DNA from: UBA7703 sp963667195
Lineage (GTDB): Bacteria; Bacillota; Clostridia; Christensenellales; CAG-138
Direction: 5' to 3'
DNA: 64,000 bases
Assembly (NCBI GenBank): GCA_963667195.1
Contig: OY762962.1
Location: 558,001 to 622,000 of the forward strand
The notes under the pieces are model-generated. The model was not told the DNA's origin. It was given only the letters and a program-made list of their open reading frames with translations, and searched no databases. A program made the translations under genes and the position numbers. The number at the start of each line of letters is the position of its first letter. The stretch's first letter is position 1. This document shows, in pieces, positions 50,174 through 56,972 of the stretch.

Positions 50174-50835
50174 GGTTTCCTCACCAGCCCTACGATCTCG
50201 AGCAGCTCTCCGTTTTTGATGCCGCCCGCGTTGGCTTCTTCCAAATCCAGATGCAACTCCAGATTGTGCCCTTCGCCGCAGCGCACCGGCACGTTTTCAA
50301 ACACCAGCGCGCGGACGCCGTCCTTTCGGATGCTCACGAGATCGCCGTTTCGCAGTTCCAGCCACGCGGCTTGCTCTGCGGAGATATGCACGTGCCGCAT
50401 GGCGACGATCACGCCGCAGGAAAGCTCCACCGAGCCCGCAGGGCCGATCACAGTTGCTCCCGGCGTGCCTTCGATGTCGCCTGAGATGCGCACAACGGGC
50501 GCGATGCCAAGCTTGAACGCATCTGCGGTCAGGATTTCCACCTGCGTCTTGCCCCGCGCGGGGCCGAGCACGCGAACCTGATCGATCCGCCCTTTCGGGC
50601 CGACGATCGAGACCGTCTCCGCCGCCGCAAACTGGCCGGGTTGAGAGAGCGCGCGCTCCGGCTTGAGCGCGTAGCCCTTACCAAAGAGCGTTTCGAGGTC
50701 CTGCGCGGACACATGGATGTGGCGGTTGGAGCCAGCCGCGGGCACATAGCGCTTTTTGGTCTCTTCATATGCACTTTTCACGATGCGCTCTGTCACCAGA
50801 CGCTGCACCGTTGCCCGTTCTGTCGCAGATTCCAT
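50170..50835 (-). CDS. pduL: PduL-type phosphotransacylase
   Basis: This 221-residue protein has the two PduL repeats with zinc-binding histidines in SNRHIHVSAQDLE and AMRHVHISAEQAA, and the conserved LSCGVIVA. It converts acyl-CoA and phosphate to acyl-phosphate and CoA, recycling CoA inside the shell. Residues about 5-28 are a helix compatible with an encapsulation peptide. ATG 50833-50835 follows GGCGGGG. The acyl-phosphate can then yield ATP through an acetate or propionate kinase elsewhere. Confidence 0.95.
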   Translation of the reverse strand: MESATERATVQRLVTERIVKSAYEETKKRYVPAAGSNRHIHVSAQDLETLFGKGYALKPERALSQPGQFAAAETVSIVGPKGRIDQVRVLGPARGKTQVEILTADAFKLGIAPVVRISGDIEGTPGATVIGPAGSVELSCGVIVAMRHVHISAEQAAWLELRNGDLVSIRKDGVRALVFENVPVRCGEGHNLELHLDLEEANAGGIKNGELLEIVGLVRKP

Positions 50836-50854
50836 GTGTGCCCCGCCTTTCCTC

Positions 50855-51619
50855 TTAATAAACGACCGGCGCGTCCTTCGCGGGTTTCTCATCCTTGACG
50901 ATGAGGATGCCCTTACTCGTGCCCATGCGCACCGCGCCCGCCGCAAGCATCTTGTCCGTGGTTGCGCGGTCGTTGATGCCCGTGCTTGCCTTCACGCGGC
51001 AGGCATCGCCCACCGTGCGCTTCATGAGCCGCACGTCATCCACGGTCGCGCCGCCGCTGCCGAATCCGGTGGAGGTCTTGACAAAGTCCGCCTTGGCGCG
51101 CTTGGCGAGTTCGCAGGTGATGACCTTCTCCTCGTCGGTGAGCGCGCTGGTCTCGATGATGACCTTGACTATGGCCTTCGGGTGCGCCGCGTCCACAACC
51201 GCCTTGATGTCCTCATAGACGAGCGTGTAGTTTTGATCCTTCAGCGCGCCGATGTTGATCACCATATCGACCTCATCCGCGCCGTTCTTCACGGCCTCCA
51301 TGGCCTCCAGCGACTTGATGAACGAGGTGTTCGCGCCCAGAGGGAAGCCGATGACGCAGCAGGTCTTCACGTTGGTGCCCTTGAGCTGCTCGGCTACATA
51401 CGTCACGTGCGTGGGGTTGATGCAGACGCTCGCAAAGCCGTATTCCTTGGCCTCGTCGCAAAAGCGCTTGACCGTCTCGCGCGTGGTCTCGGGCTTGAGC
51501 ACCGTGTGATCCATGTATTTGGCGTAAGATGCGTCGTATCTGCCCGCAGTCTGCTGGGTTTCAGGGCCATCGGTCATGATCTTCTTGACTGCGTCTTGAA
51601 TCAGTTTATCGATATCCAT
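50855..51619 (-). CDS. deoC: Deoxyribose-phosphate aldolase with encapsulation peptide
   Basis: This 254-residue DeoC has all expected motifs: Asp118 in DEVDMVINIG, KVIIETSALTDEEK, Schiff-base Lys181 in DFVKTSTGFG and Lys210 in RVKASTGI. It cleaves 2-deoxyribose 5-phosphate to acetaldehyde and glyceraldehyde 3-phosphate. Residues 1-17 (MDIDKLIQDAVKKIMTD) form an amphipathic helix followed by a linker, absent in housekeeping DeoC, so it is probably BMC cargo. ATG 51617-51619 follows AGGAGA. It is the best candidate for the signature enzyme, producing the aldehyde that PduP uses. Confidence 0.93.
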   Translation of the reverse strand: MDIDKLIQDAVKKIMTDGPETQQTAGRYDASYAKYMDHTVLKPETTRETVKRFCDEAKEYGFASVCINPTHVTYVAEQLKGTNVKTCCVIGFPLGANTSFIKSLEAMEAVKNGADEVDMVINIGALKDQNYTLVYEDIKAVVDAAHPKAIVKVIIETSALTDEEKVITCELAKRAKADFVKTSTGFGSGGATVDDVRLMKRTVGDACRVKASTGINDRATTDKMLAAGAVRMGTSKGILIVKDEKPAKDAPVVY

Positions 51620-51660
51620 ATCTTTCTCCTATTGCCGTTTGGTGCTGCTCCGCTGCCGCT

Positions 51661-51933
51661 TTACTTGAGCAGAATTGCTTCCACATCCTCATGCGGGCGG
51701 GGAATCACGTGCACCGAATACAGTTCACCGACCCGCTTGGCGGCGGCGACGCCCGCTTCCACGCTGGCTTTCACCGCGCCGACGTCTCCGCGCACCATGA
51801 CGGTCACGAGACCCGAGCCGATCTTCTCTTTGCCGATGAGCTGCACATTGGCGGCCTTGACCATCGCGTCGGCTGCCTCAATCGCGCCGACTAAGCCTTT
51901 GGTCTCCACGAGACCGAGCGCTTGCTTTTCCAT
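51661..51933 (-). CDS. BMC-H shell hexamer protein
   Basis: This 90-residue single BMC-domain protein (QALGLVETKGLVGAIEAAD, KIGSGLVTVMVRGDVGAVKA) resembles PduA/EutM. It differs from the adjacent BMC-H at 51955-52227 at only about six positions, so the pair is a recent tandem duplication. It ends VEAILLK. It forms hexameric facets with small central pores. Confidence 0.96.
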   Translation of the reverse strand: MEKQALGLVETKGLVGAIEAADAMVKAANVQLIGKEKIGSGLVTVMVRGDVGAVKASVEAGVAAAKRVGELYSVHVIPRPHEDVEAILLK

Positions 51934-51954
51934 ATGCTTCTCTTATCCTTCCCG

Positions 51955-52227
51955 TTACTTGAGCAGGATGCTTTCCACGTCTTCATGCGGACGCGGAATC
52001 ACGTGCACCGAATACAGTTCGCCCACGCGCTTGGCAGCGGCGGCGCCCGCGTCCACGCTGGCCTTCACCGCGCCGACGTCTCCGCGCACCATGACGGTGA
52101 CAAAGCCCGAGCCGATCTTTTCTTTGCCGACCAGGGTGACGTTGGCGGCCTTGACCATCGCATCGGCGGCCTCAATCGCGCCGACGAGTCCTTTGGTTTC
52201 CACGAGACCCAATGCCTGTTTTTCCAC
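51955..52227 (-). CDS. BMC-H shell hexamer protein, tandem duplicate
   Basis: This 90-residue BMC-domain protein is nearly identical to the one encoded next to it. Differences include Phe for Leu directly after the GSG pore motif (KIGSGFV) and Asp for Glu in KASVDAG. The start is GTG 52225-52227 after GGAGGAAGAAACAA. The change beside the pore could alter permeability, but this is inference. Confidence 0.96.
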   Translation of the reverse strand: MEKQALGLVETKGLVGAIEAADAMVKAANVTLVGKEKIGSGFVTVMVRGDVGAVKASVDAGAAAAKRVGELYSVHVIPRPHEDVESILLK

Positions 52228-52269
52228 TTGTTTCTTCCTCCGTTAAATTTTGTTGAAATGTGTGTTGCG

Positions 52270-53034
52270 TTAGATCAGCATTCCGCCGGTGACGTCCACG
52301 ATCGCGCCCGCGATGTACATGCCTTTTTCCGAGGCAAGGAACGCAACAGTATAGGCGACCTCGCGCGCGGTGGACACGCGGCCGACCGGGATGCGATCCT
52401 CATAATACTTCAGCCATTCCGGCTGGGAGAGCTTGTCCTCGTTGATGGGTGTGCGCACCATGCCGGGCGCCACGCCGTTGACGATGATCCCGCGGGACGA
52501 AAACTCGCGCGCCAGCGCCTTGGTCATCATGTTGACGCCGCCTTTTGCCGCGACGTAGTGCGCGTGATCCGGCGAGGAGACGGTAAAGCCGGATTTGCTG
52601 GAAATGCTCACGATGTGACCCTTCACGTCGTGCTTGAGGAAGTGGATCGCCGCGCGTTTGGAAAACATAAACGTGCCGTTGAGGTCGATATCGACGACCT
52701 TTTTCCACTCTTCGTCGCTCATCTTCTCAATCGGCGTCGTGGGCCAGATGCCCGCGTTGTTGACGAGCACGTCTACGTGCCCGTAGACCTCTTCCGCCTG
52801 CACGAAGATCTTGTCGATGTCTTCCGCCTTGGAGATGTCGCCGTACATGGCGACGCACTTGGTGCCGTATTTCGCGCTGAGTTCGGTTGCAAACTTTTCC
52901 GCGCCTTCGGGATCAAACAGGTAGTTTGCGATGACGTTCATGCCCTCTTCCGCGAGCACGTCGCAGATGCCCGCGCCGAGCCCCGTTGTTCCGCCGGTGA
53001 CGATAGCGGTCTTGCCCTTTAAATTCAGATCCAT
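52270..53034 (-). CDS. Short-chain dehydrogenase/reductase in the BMC operon (2)
   Basis: This 254-residue FabG-like SDR has cofactor motif TGGTTGLGAG, NNAGIWP, catalytic region IVSISSKSGF and YxxxK in HYVAAKGG. It resembles the SDR at 43287-44048 in its N-terminus (MDLNLKGKTAIVTGG) and overall order. It lies upstream of the shell genes. It could interconvert a polyol or hydroxy-sugar and its keto form before phosphorylation or aldol cleavage. ATG 53032-53034 follows GGAGGATACAGACT. Confidence 0.87.
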   Translation of the reverse strand: MDLNLKGKTAIVTGGTTGLGAGICDVLAEEGMNVIANYLFDPEGAEKFATELSAKYGTKCVAMYGDISKAEDIDKIFVQAEEVYGHVDVLVNNAGIWPTTPIEKMSDEEWKKVVDIDLNGTFMFSKRAAIHFLKHDVKGHIVSISSKSGFTVSSPDHAHYVAAKGGVNMMTKALAREFSSRGIIVNGVAPGMVRTPINEDKLSQPEWLKYYEDRIPVGRVSTAREVAYTVAFLASEKGMYIAGAIVDVTGGMLI

Positions 53035-53064
53035 AGTCTGTATCCTCCAACACTCTCGTGATGT

Positions 53065-53853
53065 TTAGTGCATCTCTCTGCCGCCGGTGATGTTGAACGC
53101 CTGACCCGTGCAGTAATCCGCGGACGCGGTCAGGAAGAACACGAACTCCACGACGTCCTGAATGTCTGTGAGTCTTCCGAGCGGCACCTTTTCCGTGAAC
53201 TTCTTCACGATTGCGTCGCGTTCCATCTTCATATTCTCAACGTAGCCGCGGCTGACGGAGGACCAGACGCCCGTCGCGTCCGTGATGCCCGGGCAAACCG
53301 CGTTGACATTGATGTTGTCCTTGGCAACCTCAAACGCAAGCGCCTGGGTGAGCACGATCACCGCGCCCTTTGCCGCGCTGTAGGGTGCCATGAGCGCGGA
53401 GCCGGTCTTGCCGGACTTGCTGGCGAAGTTGATGATCTTGCCGCCGTGGTTCTTCTTCATGCTCGGCAGTGCTCCCTGAATACAATAGGTCGTGCCGTAG
53501 ACATTGACCTTGAACATCTTGTCGAGGATGGCTTCGTCGTTCTCTTCAAAGGGACGGGTATCGACCACGCCCGCGTTGTTGACCAGCGCGTAGATATCGC
53601 CGTAGGTCGCGACGATTTCCTCAAAGCACTTCAGCACGGCGTCGCGGTTGGTGATGTTGAGCACGTAGGCCTTGGCGGTGTGGCCCTTGTCCGCTAGGGA
53701 CTTTGCGGACTCGACTACGAGCGGATCGATGTCGATGAGGACGACCTTTGCGCCCTGCTCGGCATACTTCTGCGAGATAGCAAACCCGATGCTCTTTGCC
53801 GCGCCGGTCACGACGCATACCTTGCCTTGGATGGCATCACTGTTGAGACTCAT
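53065..53853 (-). CDS. Short-chain dehydrogenase/reductase in the BMC operon (1), sugar-alcohol type
   Basis: This 262-residue SDR has TGAAKSIGFA as cofactor motif, Asp in VVLIDIDP suggesting NAD preference, NNAGVV, and YxxxK in PYSAAKGA. The long C-terminal loop (GVWSSVSRGYVENMKMERDAIVKKF) resembles sorbitol-6-phosphate or related polyol dehydrogenases. It is the second gene of the operon after the epimerase gene. A polyol(-phosphate) to ketose(-phosphate) oxidation is plausible. ATG 53851-53853 follows AGGAGGAATTCAT. Confidence 0.87.
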   Translation of the reverse strand: MSLNSDAIQGKVCVVTGAAKSIGFAISQKYAEQGAKVVLIDIDPLVVESAKSLADKGHTAKAYVLNITNRDAVLKCFEEIVATYGDIYALVNNAGVVDTRPFEENDEAILDKMFKVNVYGTTYCIQGALPSMKKNHGGKIINFASKSGKTGSALMAPYSAAKGAVIVLTQALAFEVAKDNINVNAVCPGITDATGVWSSVSRGYVENMKMERDAIVKKFTEKVPLGRLTDIQDVVEFVFFLTASADYCTGQAFNITGGREMH

Positions 53854-53929
53854 ATGAATTCCTCCTGTATATTCTCTTTTGTTTTTATGATTGATTTGAA
53901 TGACGCTCGGTTTTGATCTGATTGAGCGA

Positions 53930-54574
53930 TTACGCTTTTAAAAGGCGAACGGTTTCTTTGATATCCTTCGATAGGAAGATCATCGAGCCGCCTACGAGGT
54001 TGTCCACGCCCAGCGCGCGCTTTTGCGCACCGTTTGCGGTGTTGATGCCGCCGTCCACCTGAATCTCGAACGACAGATTCTTCTCGTTACGCATCGCGGC
54101 GAGCCTTCGAATTTTCTCATCCACCGCGTCGATGAACTTCTGCCCGCCAAAACCCACGCACACCGCGACCAGCAGCACGAGATCCACCTGATCGAGATAG
54201 TGCTCCAGCGTCTCCACAGGGGTTGCGGGATCGAGCGCCACGCCCGCGAGCTTGCCTTGCCGCTTGATTTCGCGGATGAGCTCGATGGGGTGCGCCGTCG
54301 CTTCCGCGTGGAAGGTGATCGAGTCCGCGCCCGCGTCCGCAAACGCCTGAATGAACCTGCCGGGTTCCTCGATCATCAGATGCACGTCCTTGCGAAGGCC
54401 CGTTGCCCCGCATACCGCGCGCGTAATGTCCATGCCCATCGTGAGGTTTGAGACAAAGTGCCCGTCCGTCACGTCGATATGGACGCAGTCGCATCCCGCT
54501 TCTTCCGCCCGCCTGAGCTCTTCGCCGAGCACGAGCCAGTTTGCCGATAGGATGGACGCCGATACTTGCTTCAT
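53930..54574 (-). CDS. rpe: Ribulose-phosphate 3-epimerase family protein, first gene of the BMC operon
   Basis: This 214-residue TIM barrel of the Rpe family has SASILSANW, HIDVTDGHFV, DVHLMIEEP, GFGGQKF and the second catalytic Asp in QVDGGIN. It interconverts ribulose and xylulose 5-phosphate, or allulose and fructose 6-phosphate in the AlsE branch. The usual VNPGFGGQ segment reads VCVGFGGQ here. As the first gene after the promoter at 54617-54645 it links pentulose phosphates to the BMC operon. It has no evident targeting peptide. Confidence 0.87.
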   Translation of the reverse strand: MKQVSASILSANWLVLGEELRRAEEAGCDCVHIDVTDGHFVSNLTMGMDITRAVCGATGLRKDVHLMIEEPGRFIQAFADAGADSITFHAEATAHPIELIREIKRQGKLAGVALDPATPVETLEHYLDQVDLVLLVAVCVGFGGQKFIDAVDEKIRRLAAMRNEKNLSFEIQVDGGINTANGAQKRALGVDNLVGGSMIFLSKDIKETVRLLKA

Positions 54575-54616
54575 GGTGGTTACTCCCGTTTTGCCGCGTT
54601 GTTTCTGTATGCTTTC

Positions 54617-54645
54617 ACTATAGATTTGCGTTCATTTAATGTCAA
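54617..54645 (-). promoter_or_regulatory. Promoter of the BMC operon
   Basis: On the minus strand TTGACA (54640-54645) and TATAGT (54617-54622) are exactly 17 bases apart. It is 43 bases before the rpe start and divergent from the sorC promoter. Confidence 0.85.
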
Positions 54646-54660
54646 CAATTTGACCATATT

Positions 54661-54676
54661 ATGCACATATGTTCAT
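54661..54676. promoter_or_regulatory. Candidate SorC operator in the divergent region
   Basis: ATGCACATATGTTCAT is a 16-base palindrome with one mismatched pair, 15 bases upstream of the BMC -35. It is the clearest inverted repeat in the 248-base gap 54575-54822 and a good candidate regulator site. Confidence 0.5.
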
Positions 54677-54766
54677 CTTAATCGTTGCTTTCAGGATCCT
54701 ATGTACTTTATATCTGGTTTTTACGCTCATTTGCGTACGATATCTTTACAAATGATCTCGTTTCGC

Positions 54767-54795
54767 TTGACAAGAACGAGCCGATGCAATATATT
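54767..54795 (+). promoter_or_regulatory. Promoter of the sorC-type gene
   Basis: On the plus strand TTGACA (54767-54772) and TATATT (54790-54795) are 17 bases apart, leaving a leader of about 22 bases before the ATG at 54823. Confidence 0.8.
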
Positions 54796-54822
54796 CAATC
54801 CATCATGAGGAGGAGTGTGTTC

Positions 54823-55776
54823 ATGACGCAGCCGATCGATGAAAAACGCGACCTCTTGATCAAAGTCGCCAAGCTTTACTATTTAGAAGGCCGCTCGCAG
54901 GAGGAAATTGCGCAGCAGGTGCATGTTTCGCGCCCGACAGTTTCGCGCCTGCTTAAGGCCTCCATCTCCTCCGGCATCGTGCAAATCCGCATCGACGATA
55001 TCTCCTCGTTTGGCATCGAGCTCGCCAAGAGAATCGAAGATCGCTTCGGCATCCGGCACGTAATCGTCGCCCCCAGCAGCCACACGCTCGAGGAGAGCAA
55101 GCAAAACGTAGGCGCGGCAGCCGCAATCTACCTCGAATCGTTCCTCGAAAACGGCGTGCTCCTCGCCATCGCCTGGGGCACAACGCTGAGCTACGTGGTC
55201 AAAAACATCCGACACAACGCCTATAAGCGCGTGGATGTGATCCAACTGCTCGGCGGCATCGGCAATAAGACCATGGATACGGACGCAAACGCACTCGCGT
55301 TGACGCTCGCCAGCGCATTCAACGGAGACAGCTATCTGCTGCAAGCGCCGTTTATGGTAAAAAGCAAGGTGCTAAGAGACCTGCTCATGGACGAGCCGCA
55401 CATTCAGGAGCACTTCCAGCGCCTCGCGAACGCAAACGTCGCGGTCGTGGGCTTAGGCTCCACGCGGCCGGAGCTCAGCGCGCAGTTCCGCTCCGGGCAT
55501 ATCAGCATGGAGGACGCACAAACTCTCCGCAACGAAGGCGCGGTGGGAGATATCTGCGGCAGATACATCGACATCGACGGGCATCCCTGCGAAACGCCGC
55601 TGATGGATCGCATCATCTCCGCAAAGCTGGACGATCTCAAGCGCATTCCGACCGTGATCGGCGTTGCCTGCGGCGAGGAGAAGAAGGACATCATCACCGG
55701 CGCACTCAAGGGAAAGTACATCGACGTGCTGATCACCGACCGCAGCGCGGCGCTTGCGATTTTGAGCGAAAAATAA
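54823..55776 (+). CDS. SorC/DeoR-type sugar-binding transcriptional regulator of the BMC operon
   Basis: This 317-residue SorC-family protein has an N-terminal helix-turn-helix (LYYLEGRSQEEIAQQVHVSRPTVSRLLK in consecutive helices) and a sugar-phosphate-binding domain with IAWGTTLSYV, VIQLLGGIGN and GVACGEEKKDIITGAL. ATG 54823 follows GAGGAGG at nine bases; the frame further upstream is leader. It is divergent from the BMC operon and is its likely regulator. The effector would be a sugar phosphate such as the DeoC substrate or product, by analogy with CggR, SorC and DeoR-type DeoR of Bacillus. Confidence 0.92.
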   Translation: MTQPIDEKRDLLIKVAKLYYLEGRSQEEIAQQVHVSRPTVSRLLKASISSGIVQIRIDDISSFGIELAKRIEDRFGIRHVIVAPSSHTLEESKQNVGAAAAIYLESFLENGVLLAIAWGTTLSYVVKNIRHNAYKRVDVIQLLGGIGNKTMDTDANALALTLASAFNGDSYLLQAPFMVKSKVLRDLLMDEPHIQEHFQRLANANVAVVGLGSTRPELSAQFRSGHISMEDAQTLRNEGAVGDICGRYIDIDGHPCETPLMDRIISAKLDDLKRIPTVIGVACGEEKKDIITGALKGKYIDVLITDRSAALAILSEK

Positions 55777-55820
55777 GAGCTCGCCACTAAGACGCAAATC
55801 AGCAGAGATATTTGGTTGCA

Positions 55821-55858
55821 ACACAAAAAACCGCGGCGGCTGCCGCGGTTTTTGTGTG
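55821..55858. terminator. Bidirectional terminator between two convergent sorC-type genes
   Basis: A stem of about 16 bp (ACACAAAAA..CCGCGGC paired with GCCGCGG..TTTTTGTGT, loop GGCT) has A/T-runs on both outer sides. It ends nine bases before the stop of the minus-strand regulator gene. Confidence 0.85.
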
Positions 55859-55867
55859 TTTAAATGT

Positions 55868-56821
55868 TTATACCAGCGAGAGAATCGTCTTTGCGGTGTT
55901 CTCGTCCGTTACGAAATGCGTGATGATGTTGAGCCGGAGCGCGCCGATGATCGAGAGTACCTTGTGGTGACCCGCGGCGATGCTCAGCACGTTTTTCGCG
56001 CTCTTGAGCCCCTCTTCGTCGATGCCCATGATACGCTCGTTGTAGTCGTTTTTGAGAAACTGACCTTGGATGTTGAAGCGGCGCGCGCCGATGTCTCCAA
56101 CCGTCTTGTCCGGGTTGTCCTCATAGGACTTGCGCATCGCGACCGGGTCAAACTGGCTCTTGTCGCTGTAATATTCCGGTGGGGAACCGACGCCGACGAC
56201 GGCAACGTCGATCTTGCGCCATTTCTCAGCGATGGACTGCATGTATTGACTCTTCATATGCAGCGCCTTGTCCTCGATGGACTCCGCCAGCGCCGGTGCA
56301 TAGATGAACGACGGCGTGCCGCGGAGTTTTTCCGCGAACAGCCGAACCATCTCGTTGAGCTGGTATTCCGAGGACAGGTGGTGCGATCCACCGATGAGCG
56401 GAACAACGTTGACATCGAACAGCCCCGAATTCTCGGAAAACGCTTTCATGAACTCGTAGCACGTCATGCCCCAAGCGACGCCGACCGTCGAGTGGTTCTC
56501 AATCAGCTTTTCTGCGACGATTGCGCCCTGCGCCGCGAGGATTTTCGTCAGCGGCGTCAGCGCGGTGACCACGGTTGGCGTCACATAGCAATTGCTGATG
56601 CCGAATGCGTGAGACAGCTCGTTTGCAAGCGATTCGTTGCTTGCAAGCGGGTTTTTGATGTTGATTTCGACGATGCCGAGCTCGCGCGCTTCCGATAAAA
56701 TCATGGAGATATATGACCTGGAGATTCCAAGCTCTTTGGCAATGCTCTGTTGCGTGAGCCCTTCGATATAGTACATTCTGGAAACATGTACCATCATCTG
56801 CATATCATATCTGGATTCCAT
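55868..56821 (-). CDS. SorC-type sugar-binding transcriptional regulator of the L-pentulose operon
   Basis: This 317-residue SorC-family protein has a helix-turn-helix (YYIEGLTQQSIAKELGISRS) and an effector domain with GVAWGMTCYEF, VVPLIGGSHH and SIAAGHHKVLSIIGAL. It is a paralogue of the regulator at 54823-55776 but clearly different in sequence. ATG at 56819-56821. It lies downstream of the lyxK-like gene and has a possible promoter (TATAAT at 56854-56859, TTCAAA at 56878-56883, 18-base spacer on the minus strand). It probably controls the operon above it. Confidence 0.9.
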   Translation of the reverse strand: MESRYDMQMMVHVSRMYYIEGLTQQSIAKELGISRSYISMILSEARELGIVEINIKNPLASNESLANELSHAFGISNCYVTPTVVTALTPLTKILAAQGAIVAEKLIENHSTVGVAWGMTCYEFMKAFSENSGLFDVNVVPLIGGSHHLSSEYQLNEMVRLFAEKLRGTPSFIYAPALAESIEDKALHMKSQYMQSIAEKWRKIDVAVVGVGSPPEYYSDKSQFDPVAMRKSYEDNPDKTVGDIGARRFNIQGQFLKNDYNERIMGIDEEGLKSAKNVLSIAAGHHKVLSIIGALRLNIITHFVTDENTAKTILSLV

Positions 56822-56972
56822 TGGTCACCCTCAACCGCGTTCTACAAGATTGAATTATACTATCATAATTTCCCGTGTTTGAAAACGTTTTTCCGCTGTA
56901 CTCCGCGCGACCCGTTCGCGAAAGCCCGGGCTGCTCTTTCATTGTGCAAAAAGAAGCCGATTTGCCCTTCGC

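Noticed and set aside
51661..52227. Tandem near-identical sequence considered as a repeat or assembly artefact
   Set aside because: The two copies differ at several codons and have separate start and ribosome sites, so they are real duplicated BMC-H genes.
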